From: Prorocentrum cordatum
Lineage: Eukaryota > Sar > Dinophyceae > Prorocentrales > Prorocentraceae
Reading direction: 5' to 3'
Assembly (NCBI GenBank): GCA_963575745.1
Contig: CAUYUJ010014338.1
Coordinates: 1 to 64,000 of the forward strand
Length of the DNA stretch: 64,000 nt
How positions within the stretch are numbered: position 1 is the first letter of the stretch; each line of letters begins with the position of its first letter. Below the pieces are notes generated by a model. The model saw only the letters and a list, made by a program, of their open reading frames with translations. It was not told the origin of the DNA and did no database searches. The translations under genes were made by a program, and so were the position numbers. Of the stretch, positions 19,911 through 29,419 are shown in pieces.

Positions 19911-20390
19911 CCCCCGGCTGGTCCAATGTAGGCTGGAGAGGCGACAAGTGTGCGTGCGTGAAACATGGTGGACCAGACGGCCGCCTCGTGTTCTGTCCAG
20001 TGGGTCTCCTGAATGAGTCCGATCCTACCGTTGGTGGTCATCTGCCTCAAGAAGGCATGCTTAATCATGTTCTTGTGAGCAGTCGTGCTTTTGAGGTACC
20101 TAACGTTCCAACAGCCCACACTGAGTGAACCGGCTTGCGTGGCGTTGGAGATGGCATCGATGAGTGAACGAAGGGAAAGGGCCCCGCAGAGGTCCGCCCA
20201 GGTGGGGTTGCTCCAGGGGGTAGTGTGTAAGAAAGCCCAAAGGGCTCGCGGTCGCCGGACGGCGCGGTTACTGCGCAGGGCGAGGGCGCGGCTCAGGGAG
20301 GAGCAGGCTAGTTGCCAAGCTTTGGTTCTCGCCCCCGGAACGAGAGTTGCGAGCGGGGGAGACCCAAGGGCGAGATGAAGCGTCCCTGGG
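19862..20390 (-). CDS. AP-type endonuclease, N-terminal part
   Basis: In the frame from 20578, clear coding begins near ARTKAWQLACSSLSRALALR. The endonuclease opens with SLSVGCWNVRYLKS (catalytic Asn), RIGLIQETHWTEHEAAVW (catalytic Glu) and CAGGVAIIIPHGPH. Its continuation (AVAATISRGDSAYRLVSVYL) is in the next frame, so an indel lies at about 19.86-19.87 kb. Taken across the shift, all canonical endonuclease residues are present. Nicking of target DNA to prime reverse transcription is the established role of this family in LINEs. Confidence 0.85.
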
Positions 20391-20403
20391 TCTTCAGGCG
20401 AGT

Positions 20404-20825
20404 CTAGGGGAACGGCAGCCCTTGATCTAGGAGCCGTTGCTGCAGCCTGGCTCGGACGATGTCGTCTGGACAGGGGTTCCCGGCGAGCGGCGCCCAAGGG
20501 CAGTTCCTGTCGGCAAAGCTGCGCGCCTGTCTCCATGCGGCCCAGATCTGGCCCTCTGTCGGAGCTTCGTGCCGGCACCCGGAGATGTTCTCGTTCCTAC
20601 TCCAATCCAGTATGGCGGTCGCAAGTCTGCGCTGTAGGCATCTCGGGTCCAGGTGGGCTCCCACGGCGTCGTAGAGTTTCTTTCCACTGACGTCCAGGGA
20701 CCGATAGTAAGAGCCCAGTCCCACTGCACGGGCCCGCTCCTCCGGAGATGGGATCCTGAGTCCATGCTCTCTGCCGTGGGCCAGGAGCCATCCCGCCCAG
20801 GCCCTCGCTTTTCCTTCGCTGGCGA

Positions 20826-20826
<1 letters not shown>
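20404..20826 (-). CDS. C-terminal motifs of the C5 methyltransferase
   Basis: The frame downstream (sense) of the CT/GA microsatellite reads IPSPEERARAVGLGSYYRSL, KKLYDAVGAHLDPRCLQRRL and ATAILDW. This matches the motif IX-X region of cytosine-C5 methyltransferases (tpeEra..lGf, then a conserved Gly-containing helix before the C-terminal helix). It then continues with WAAWRQARSFADRNCPWAPL and ends in a stop at 20404. It is separated from the rest of the enzyme only by the dinucleotide run, which changes the frame. Confidence 0.65.
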
Positions 20827-20880
<54 letters not shown>

Positions 20881-20899
20881 TCTCTCTCTCCCTCTCTTC
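20827..20899. repeat. CT/GA microsatellite within methyltransferase coding
   Basis: About 70 bp of (CT)n with two interruptions near its right end. On the sense strand it would encode alternating Arg-Glu. The methyltransferase N-terminal motifs are in one frame on its sense-upstream side and the C-terminal motifs in another on the downstream side, so repeat-length change has broken the frame. Confidence 0.95.
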
Positions 20900-22790
20900 C
20901 GCGGCAGACGAGCGTCAGTCCTTCCGTGCAGCCCAGGAAGTTGCGCTCGGCTCCGGTCTCTTGAAGAATGTTTATGATGCAATTCCTGGTGTCGACGAGG
21001 GTGCGGAGGAGCCATCTGTGGCTGCTGTCCCCATTGCATAGCAAGCAGAGGGGATGTGTCTGGTAACTGCAAGGGACTATTGCCTCCAGGGAGTTGGCAG
21101 GAGCCTTGGACTGGGTCCAGGGAGGGATGTGCCCGTCAGGTCTGTAAGTCCATTGCCTTTCCCAGGGACTGGGGAGCCGAGGGTGCGTGACTAGGTCCTC
21201 CGCAGGAGGGCAATTACTGACCCACAATCGGTCCCTCGGGCTGGCGACTGCGGCCGCAGAATCAATGCGGACCGCCCAATCTGGGGGGGGCTCCCTCAGT
21301 GCAGTGCACATTGCCTGCTTGTGTGCCTGTAGGATGGTGGCTGGACATTCGCAGCATATCATGACGTGGACGTCCGGGCGGAGTCTGCGGGCGGCGTTCC
21401 ACAGGAGAGGCACGGCGAAGAACTGCGCTGTCTGGGAACCCGCGAGTCCATCTAGCCCTCCGTGCTGGCTGGCTGCAGAAAGGCCGGCACCTGGGAGCCC
21501 CGCTGTGATGAAGAGTAAGCTTCCAGGGTCCAGGGTTCTGAGGTGGTCGGTCCAGGGACTCCGACCGTCGTCCTCCCTCAGGACGTCCCACACATTGGCT
21601 CCCAACCTGATGTGCGGGGGTCCTCCATCAAAGCGCGTGGCAGTGTCCCGGTCCCAACGCCTCTCCACCCGAGCAGCAGCTTCGTCGCTGAACTCGACGA
21701 ACGCGGAGGATCTGAACCGAGAAATCGCGGCGACTTTGGCTAGGAGGTCGCCTACCGCAAGTCTCGCCAGGCCCCGTTCATCGAAGAGTGATACAAGATG
21801 AAGACTAGTTCCCACAGTGGCACTCGGGCCAGGTCGGGGGTTGACTATGCGTGCCCTCGTCTGCTGGGTGAAGTCATACGTCCAGTCCTCCCCATGTCTG
21901 GGATCACTGATGGGGTGGAGCCTGAGGTGTCCCACGATGTCCCACGTGCCGTCGGGGGAAACGCTGGAAACGAGGCCATCCTGCTGGAGGGTCCTTAGTG
22001 TGTTGATGATCTGCGCATTGTCCAGGCCCGCGGCCTGGTACGCGGCAAGCGTCGTGTCAGCAGGTGTGACTGGGGAGAGGCCAGTTCGCCCGTCCCTATG
22101 CCGCTCCCAAACCTGCTGAAGCATGTCGGCAGGCTGGGGGGCGGCCGTGGGCTCTTCTGGTAGGAAGACAGTGGGTCGGGGCCGCGGCCTGCGGATCCGT
22201 GCGCCCTCCGCACTCGCCGGTCTGGACGCCCGCCTTGTGGTACCTCTTCCTGCGACCCCGGTGGGAGGGGCCTCCCCTGGGCGGGGGCGTTCCCAAAGGT
22301 CGACCAGAATTCTTGGGTGGGGAGATCTGCTGTCTGGTCGAGAGGACCTTTCCCTGTCTGTGTTGCCCGCAGCCCTGCGTCGTGTCACACCGCGTAGTGT
22401 GGTCCTGCGCGTGCCGTCATTTCTGCCTCTGGGTGGCCGGTGGGTCGGACTCCCACGGGCCCTGTCAGCGGCGGTAGTCTGGGGCCAGGTGCTGGGCGCT
22501 ACCGGTCGCGGTCCGGTCGAACTTCGGCGACGGGCACGTCTGAATTGCCCGCCGTCGGCTGCGCTCACGGCAGTGCTGGCCGGGGCACGTGCAGGTCTGG
22601 GAGTGCCGGCGCGCCGGGCGGTGCTACCGGTACTGCGTAGGTTCCTTGGAGAGGCCCCCACCGTCTCGCTCAGGACATGGCCCCTATCATCCGAGAAAGG
22701 GGGGCCCGCGCCCGCGCGCAGGATGGTGCGGAGCATGGCTGGCGTCAGGCTCTGAAAGGGGGCGTCTGGTGTCGACGCACTGTCCGAGCG
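20900..22790 (-). CDS. Cytosine-C5 DNA methyltransferase-like domain
   Basis: Within the frame 20427-23123 the coding part starts near SDSASTPDAPFQSLTPAM. After a Pro/Arg-rich linker and a helix (LAAYQAAGLDNAQIINTLRT) come the methyltransferase motifs: I LVSLFDERGLARLAVGDLL (AdoMet binding), II SSAFVEFSDEAAARV, III GANVWDVL, IV ITAGLPGAGLSAAS, the LAGSQTAQFF segment, VI MICCECPATIL and VIII ASPRDRLWVSNCPP. Motif IV should contain the Pro-Cys nucleophile; the Cys is Gly (GGT, one base from TGT). The glycine-rich centre of motif I is also unusual. C5 methyltransferases inside dinoflagellate retrotransposons are published (de Mendoza and colleagues, 2018). This copy is probably catalytically dead or non-canonical. 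Confidence 0.8.
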
Positions 22791-23600
22791 AGTTGCCTCA
22801 ACTGAGCGCAGGCCGCGTCTGCAGTCAGAGCTGCTTGGCGTGAATTTATCCTCCTGCCGGCGGGGTTGCGCGTACCCGGAGGTGGGTGGGTAGTCCAGTA
22901 AGCGCCGAAGGCGTCTGGGATTCGCGCGGCGAGTCCAAGCTCTTGGTGAGAGTCTCTGACAGTTTTGTCCAGCTGGGGTATCGCTGCTGCGATCACACTG
23001 AGCACTTGGTTCCATTCGGCTTCGGAGGGGGGGGTGCCTGTGCCGTCTGAGGCATGTATCTGCGCCAGTCTGAGCGTCCGCGCCATGACTCCATATTCCC
23101 GTCTCCAGTCCGCGCTCATGCAAGGGGGGAGCTCAGGCCCAGCTCGCGGTGTGTCTCCTCGCCCCAGGGGGTCGTTGCAAGTGCTAGGCGCCGTGCCCGG
23201 CGGCGGTCTCCTGCTCTGGGCTGTCGCCGGATCCGTGGGGACCCGTGGAGGTGCGTCCTCGTTGCACGCCGCGCCCCCCGCGTCTGTGGTGCTGGCAGCC
23301 GGGGCCGTACCCCGAGCCTCCTCTGTACTGTCGAGAGTCGCGGCTCCACACCCTCCGGTCGATCGCAGCTCAGCGTTGGTGTTTGTTTCGTCCTGAGATC
23401 CGTGGGCTCCCAGGGGTGTCACGCCGATGTGTCTCTCGGGAGGTTCCGCGGGGTCAGGACTATCTCGTCTCACAGCTTCAGCACCGCTGCAGGCTGTGGA
23501 GGGGACTTCGCCTGCGCCCGGGCTCGGCGTGGCGGCGCAGACCGGGGCGTGTGAACGTGCTGGTCCCTCTCTGGGTGTCGCGGGGATCGCAGAGGTCGTC
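22745..23600 (-). CDS. Element B linker and helical segment before the methyltransferase
   Basis: Frame from 23785. Most of it is Ala/Pro/Thr/Arg linker with no fold. Residues about 235-330 look structured: CMSADWRREYGVMARTLRLA, WNQVLSVIAAAIPQLDKTVR, LGLAARIPDAFGAYWTTHPP and ALTADAACAQLRQLARTV. Coding then passes into the methyltransferase frame near 22.79 kb. No family was recognised. The low-complexity half makes the exact upstream frame change (23.5-23.75 kb) uncertain. Confidence 0.5.
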
Positions 23601-26015
23601 CGGGGTGGGAGTTGGACGGTGCTACCAGCCCGGGTAGCGGCCTCGTCCGATACTCCTTCGCCGACCGTCTGGCCACGGAGGGTGGTGCCGTACTTTGCTC
23701 TTGTGGTGCCGTCTGCCGTCGAGGTTGCGCTCCCAGTGCGGTGAGTGTCGGGTTGTCGTTGGCCTCTCCGCCGGGGTTTGCGCAAGTCTGTGGTGTCACC
23801 GACGTGGGGAGCCCGGGGCTTGCAGGTGCGGCTGGCGGTCTAGGGCCTGCCGCAGTAGGTGGTCTGGCGTCACTTGCTTGCATACCTGCCACGTCCGCCT
23901 CATTGTTCGCCCGACTGCGGCTTCTGCGCTGGCTCGTACCTGGGTTGTCCGTGGGTCTGTCCCCCGCTCCGGCGGTTCTGGGGGTCTGTGAGGTGCCTCT
24001 CCTTCCCCGGGTGACTCTCCCGGGGTCATGGCGCTGTCGCTCCTCCCAGTGTAGGTTGGACAGCCTGTTGATCAGGGCGTCCAGGGCATTCGAGACACCT
24101 TCCGGGACTGGGAGCGCCGCCGTGGTGGCGTCTACGTCTGCACCTCTGGATCCAGGGACCTCGAGCCAGGGCTGGTGGGCTGAGTAGGTGCCGTCAGGCT
24201 CAGGCGCGAGCCATTGGGTGAAAGGGAGTTGTCTCGTGACTTCTTCTCGGATCCCGAGCTCTCGTACGAATTGCCAAACGTGGTCTCGGTCCAGGCTCCC
24301 CGGGTTTGCTAGTTGCAGGATCCAGATGGCGGCGAACATGTCCCAGTTGTATCTCTGTATGGGCCGGCCATCGAAATGTCTGCGGATTTCGAAGGCAATC
24401 CGGCGTTGGACGCCGCGCGCCATGTCGTGCACTGCTTGCTCCGGGACCACGGCAGCGTATCTACCCAGCATCCCCCGCGCGATGCGGACCGCATCTTCAT
24501 CGGCTCTTACCAGTTCGGCTGGGGGCGGCCTGCACGCGCGCACTAGGACCTCGGCGAGCTCCGGAAAGTGAGTGGGTCTGGCGGGTCCAGGGGGTGGGTT
24601 GAGTGAAGCCGAGGTGCGTCTAGGAAGTGGCTGTTGGGAGGGAGCGTGGACCCTCAGTCCCACTGAAGCGGGAGTTGGTGTGGCTGCGGGAGCGGAGCCC
24701 AGGCGTGCAACGTGGATGGGGCCCGCGGCAAGCTGAAGTTTGAGTCTCGCTTGTGGTCTGTCGGCACCCCTCGTGGCTGCCCTAATGTCCGCGTCCGCAG
24801 GGAGGAGCACCGTCACCCAGGTTGGGGCCGAAGTGAAAAGGAAACCTGCCTCTCCGCTAGTGGTGACCTCGACGGCCCCGCCAGCCGCTATTGCGGCGAG
24901 TAAGTATTTTCCAAGCTGTAGGACGGTTTCGTAGTCCCGTAGGCCACTTCCCTGCGACATGCTAGTTACTGTATTGGGCGCGCTCCTGCTCATCGCCCTG
25001 GCGTTATCTCGGAGCCAGTCCCCCGTGATGATAGGTGGGGCTGCTCTGGTGTTGGCTGGGTGTGAGGTACCGTCCGGGCCATCCGGGAGTGGCCAGAGTC
25101 GAGTTAGTAGCTGGGCGTTCGCTGAGCCGACCGATGCAGAGAAGAGCCGTAGCGCACTGTGTCCAGGGAGCCGCGCGTCAGGGCGCATGCTGCGTGGGCG
25201 AATTTCTCCCAGCTGCGTCCCGTGCCTGTCGAGAGTGGTGATGTCGAGGACTTGTGGCTGAATGGCGCGTCTGGGGGCCTGTCGTACAGAGATGCTGGCC
25301 AGCGCGTCCACATGCTCTTGCAGTTCCCTGGATGTCGCAGCCGCTCTGTGCATGGGGTCCCTGCTAGGTGTGGCGGGGAAGATCCTGACCGCCTGGGCTC
25401 CGATCACAATACATCTGGTGCCCACAAAGGCTGCTGCCGTGGCGTCGGCCGCAGCTAAGCGTATGCGAACTTGCGTCATGTATCTGTAGTCAGAGACGTC
25501 TGGGAACCAGGCGTATACGGTGGAAACCTGTTCGACTGTGCCAGGACCAGTCGTGGCCTCTACGGCTTGCAGGACGTCCTCAGGCCGTGTTTGTCCCATG
25601 TCAGCGAGATTCCATCTTAGGTGGAAGCCGTCCTCGGGGTCAGAGAGGCGCACAAATGAGGGCCCTCCATCCCGCGGTCCTTCCAGGAGGATGCGGCGCG
25701 GTCCTAGTGCCATGGAGGAGGAGGCGCCCCCAAAGACCCGCGGAAGCTCGTCTCGGAGGTGCCTCAAGACAGGGGCGGCAATCCGTTCTGGAGTGGAGAT
25801 CAGGAGAAGCCCCGTCCCGCAAATTCCGACTCTGTGTCCCGTAGCTCCAGCTGTTGTGGAGGCTACAGAGTGGGCTATGCAGATCGCTCTGGGGGGAACT
25901 GGGATGTGTACAGAGTCACTTGTCTCGTGTTTTCTCCAGACGCATGCCGTCTGGTAGGCCAGCGTGGTGGTTTGAGCTGCCGCCTGCAGATTATCCAGGG
26001 GGGCACGTATGCCGT
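23600..26015 (-). CDS. Element B large unrecognised ORF
   Basis: One open frame runs from about 26.01 kb (reading EDGIRAPLDNLQAAAQTTTL and GATGHRVGICGTGLLLISTP) through an ATG at 25767 to a stop at 23470. Protein-like parts include HLRDELPRVFGGASSSMALG, VLQAVEATTGPGTVEQVSTV, ALRLFSASVGSANAQLLTRL, LQLGKYLLAAIAAGGAVEVT and FEIRRHFDGRPIQRYNWDMF. The C-terminal third is Pro/Ala/Arg linker. It has the mixed globular/linker look of a retroelement ORF1 or gag-like region, but no zinc knuckle or RRM was found and no known family was recognised. Confidence 0.6.
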
Positions 26016-26017
26016 CC

Positions 26018-26465
26018 TCACAGCTCGTGGGTCTCGAGGACGTGGTGGAAGAGCATCTCGAAACCCTGGCATCTCAGGAGCTCGTCCCGGGGGAGCTGCA
26101 CTCTCGTGGTGACCCAGCCGGCTGCGATCATCCCGTTGTGGGATCGCCATAGTTCATCCCTCCACCTCATGATCTGCGCAACGACGCCGTCATTGCCGCT
26201 CTCAGGGGTTAGGATGTGTAGCGCATCAGAGGTGTCCCCGTTCCTTCCACCCCAGTGCACAACTATTGACGGGGGTAGGATCGTGCGCAGTGTCCTGCCC
26301 TCTAGGTCGAACTGAGCGGCGAAGAGTTGCTGCATTGGTGGGCTGGGCTTGCCTGTTCGGTAGGGGTGTCCAATCGGCACGAGATGGGTAATCTTGCTGG
26401 CGGCTCGGTATCCCCACTGCGCGTTTGTCAGGGCTGCGAGCTCGACCGGATCGGTCCCCCAGGTG
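26018..26465 (-). CDS. Element B unrecognised domain after the RING ORF
   Basis: Frame from 26503, coding from about 26.46 kb: AVTWGTDPVELAALTNAQWG, ITHLVPIGHPYRTGKPSPPM, LFAAQFDLEGRTLRTILPP, SIVVHWGGRNGDTSDALHIL, IMRWRDELWRSHNGMIAAGW and LRCQGFEMLFHHVLETHEL, then a TGA at 26018. It is entered from the RING frame across a short C-run region (26455-26475) and left by another shift at about 26.02 kb. It appears to be one folded domain continuous with VVDALAQHMDAALTAATAAG of the upstream frame. Not recognised. Confidence 0.55.
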
Positions 26466-28750
26466 ACGGCACCCCCTCGGTGGCCAGGGCGACGAGACAG
26501 CATGGGCTGCCCGCGGCGGTCGCTGCCGTCAGGGCGGCATCCATGTGTTGAGCTAGGGCATCTACCACGAGGATTGTTGGGGCGGCGCTCCCCTGAGGCT
26601 GGTTCCTGCGCTCCGAGACTACTGCTTTGATCTGCTCCCAGGCGTCTGGGCCTGCGAGGGCAAAGGTGACTCCAGTCTCGTCCGCTACACGTTCGCCGAG
26701 GTAGGTGCTTCTGGAGATTACCAGATCGGCTGCAATGTCTCGGACGGCCGCTGTGAGCAGCCCTACCGGGAACCGCCCAGGTCCCCTCCTCATGGGTTCA
26801 TCCTCTGGGGGGTTCGGTCCCAGTAGCAGTGCCCATCTTCCGAAAGTGATTCGCGGGGCTTGCCGTATCCTATCTGTCCTGTTGGTGGGACCAGGGGGTC
26901 GCTGCGGAGGCGAGGTCCCAGGTCCCTGCGTGCTGTTGTGGGTGTCGTCGGAGTCCATGCCGCTTCCACCGTTCCCGCCGTCAGGTGGGGTCCCATCCGC
27001 TTCCATCGGGTCATGACGTGCCTCCTGCGCGGTTCTCCTCTCCGCAACGTGCGCGTGGATTCTGCGCATGTCTGAAAGTGTGACGTATGTGTGGGGACGT
27101 CGGATGGAGAGTGTTTGTGCTCTGAGGCAGTCCAGATCTGGGGCCAGGTGCCTGAAGGCATTGGCTAACTCTTGCAGGCTCAAAAAAGGCTGCAGTGGGA
27201 GTAGGGTCCCGTCGCGGAGCTGTAGGAGGTCTGGAGGTACCGCAATGTCCGCGGCGTCGGCATCTCGTGGTCGGTCTGAAATCCTTACGGAGACGCTACC
27301 CCTATCGACGGAGCGGCATATGGGACAGTTCACTGGGAAGCATCTTCCGTGGGACAGGGCCTGCGCTGGCTGGCTAATCCTCCACTGTCTCAGGCATTCG
27401 GCGTGATACAGGTGGCCGCATGGTACCAGGGCTTCCGCGAAACCTAGGATGTCCTCGCTGCAGATCATGCATCGAGGGGTTCCTACCTCCCGGTCCCAGG
27501 GAGGAACTTCCACGGCGTCCATGCTTTCCGGAGGGAGCCTGACACTGCCCCCAGGAGGGTGGCTGAGTTGGGATAAGCCATCCCCCAGGCTCTCGATGAG
27601 GGCTCTGGCGGACATGCTGGCGTCGAGGTGCGTCAGACTAGCTCCTTCACTGAGGTGGGATATGAGGACCTGGATTTGTGAGTTGCTGAGGTCGGAGTAT
27701 GGAGCTAGATCGGCATCCGGGAAGTCCCTCCGAAGGCAGGCCACGAGGTCTTCCGGCGTGTGCATCTCATTCCTGGTCATCCAGCGGTAGAGAACGTCGT
27801 AGGGTCGGGGGTCCAGGGCCCGCACAGTCAGCACTGGCTTGAGGAGGGGGAAGTAGTGTGGGGCCAGGCAGAGCCACAGGGCTCTAGAGATCCAGGGACC
27901 CGGTTGTCGATCTACCCTGTGTTCCAGGAGCATGCTTTGTGCGAGGCACTGTGCCTGGTCCCCATTGACAGAGGTCCTTTCTCCGGGGGCCGGCATGGTA
28001 CCTCTGCCTGCCTCCTCTTCATCCCGCTGCCTGGCGTCGAGAGTGCGTATGAGTCTGTCCAGGAGCCCTTCTCTGGCACTGCCAGCCGGTAACCTGCCCT
28101 GGGGAGTAGCGAAGCTTGCCCGGTTGAGCATCTGTCTTATATCCGCGTGCCATGGCGTGGTTGTGCTTGCGGCTTCCACAATTTCGGTTTCTACTCCAGG
28201 GCGTGGTCTGCCTTCGCTCGCGGGCCCGCTGTTCCTTGGGTTTGACCTCTGTCCAGCACTGGCCATTTGCGCCCGAGTCCTCGCTCCGGCCTCCACCGCC
28301 TGCCGATCTCCAGACAGGATGGCAGTCTGAAGGAAGCCGCTTGCATCCAGGTGCAGCATCATTCGCTCCTGGAGCTGGGGTGCGATGTAGCCGCCTACCT
28401 CGGGGGCCTCGAGCGAGGCACCCGCTGCCCTGGACGCCATATCTGCTTCGGATGCGAGTGCTAACTGGGCATCCCTGTAGGAGCTGACGCCTCGTGTTCT
28501 CCACCAGGCTGCTGCATGTTCGATAATAGCGGTGCTGAGGTTGCTGCTCCTGAAGGCTAGTTCGATGACATTTCGACATCTGTTGGTGGCTGTGCCCCAT
28601 ATAAAGGGGACCAGGATACTGCTCCAACGCATGCCAGGGGTGACGGAGTTGCTTGCGACCCTCGCCCTGATTCTCCTCACCTCCTCGATGAATGCGTCTC
28701 GCTGCGACCGCTCCGCCTGAGAAAGCCCCTCCTCCAGGACTGGGGGGGGG
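26440..28750 (-). CDS. RING-H2 finger protein region of element B
   Basis: Frame from 28773, in use after the G12 run at 28742-28753. Residues about 5-430 are largely helical (AFIEEVRRIRARVASNSVTP, IELAFRSSNLSTAIIEHAAA, VLISHLSEGASLTHLDASMS). At about residue 434 a RING-H2 appears: CMIC, CGHLYHAEC and CPIC, the C3H2C3 ligand order, with Trp after the last ligand pair as in E2-binding RINGs. After it come VRDIAADLVISRSTYLGERV and TILVVDALAQHMDAALTA. Ubiquitin-ligase activity is the usual role of RING-H2; in a retroelement it might act on host defence or on the element's own proteins (inference). Confidence 0.8.
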
Positions 28751-28753
28751 GGG
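28742..28753. repeat. G12 homopolymer at a frame change
   Basis: Twelve consecutive G on the plus strand (C on the sense strand). The sense protein reads VARPPQRPPPP before it in one frame and VLEEGLSQAERSQRD after it in another. Either a length change or a sequencing or assembly error at the run breaks the frame. Confidence 0.85.
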
Positions 28754-29230
28754 TCTTTGGGGAGGCCTGGCAACTACCCCTTCTAAGCCCGCGTGGCTGC
28801 CCCTGCCGCTGCGGGGGTTGTCCACGTCCATGGGGGCGTGCCCTTCGCTAGGACGCCTAGAACGCTCTTGGTCCTGCCCCCTGCTGTCTGCCTCCAGTCG
28901 TCTGAGGACGGCGTCCGTGACGAGGTTTCCCAAGGGGGTACCCTGCCCCATTTGGGGATGTATTGGGCGCCAGTCAGTGCGTGCGGCTGCTTGCAGCGCC
29001 CTTCTCATTACTTCTGCTGTTTCAGAGTGGGGGCTGTCTCTATTGTGCCACCAGCGTCTGCTGAGATCGGTGTGATCACGTGCGTCGCTTATAGCGCGGT
29101 CAAGGTGGTCCCCGCCGATGGTGTATCTTAGCCAGCAGAGGTCGTCCGGGTGCACCCGAGTGTTCGGTCCAATGGGAACGGATGTAGTTGTTCTGCTGGG
29201 TAGTGGGGGCCTCCGGCATGTTTGTGGGTG
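28750..29230 (-). CDS. Element B ORF segment upstream of the RING region
   Basis: The frame through the ATG at 29155 reads HPDDLCWLRYTIGGDHLDRA, RRWWHNRDSPHSETAEVMRR and IHPQMGQGTPLGNLVTDAVL, then a Pro-rich linker up to the G12 run. The same frame extends back to the TGA at about 29420 without another stop. An alternative start is the ATG near 29220 (MPEAPTTQQNNYIRSHWTEH) in a neighbouring frame, which would need one indel to join. The segment is not recognised as a known family. Confidence 0.5.
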
Positions 29231-29419
29231 AGTGTCTGCGCCGCCGTGGTAAAGAGAGGGAGGGAACCGCCCATCGAGCCGGCCACGGGGGCGGGTCCTG
29301 ATGATGTGCCGAATTTCCTGGCAGGCGTTTAAAGCCCAGGAGCCTGGCGCTGAGCAAAGTAACGCCAGCGAGATCGACGCTGTGCGGAGTTGCCAATCGC
29401 CCCCGACCTCTTCGAGGCC

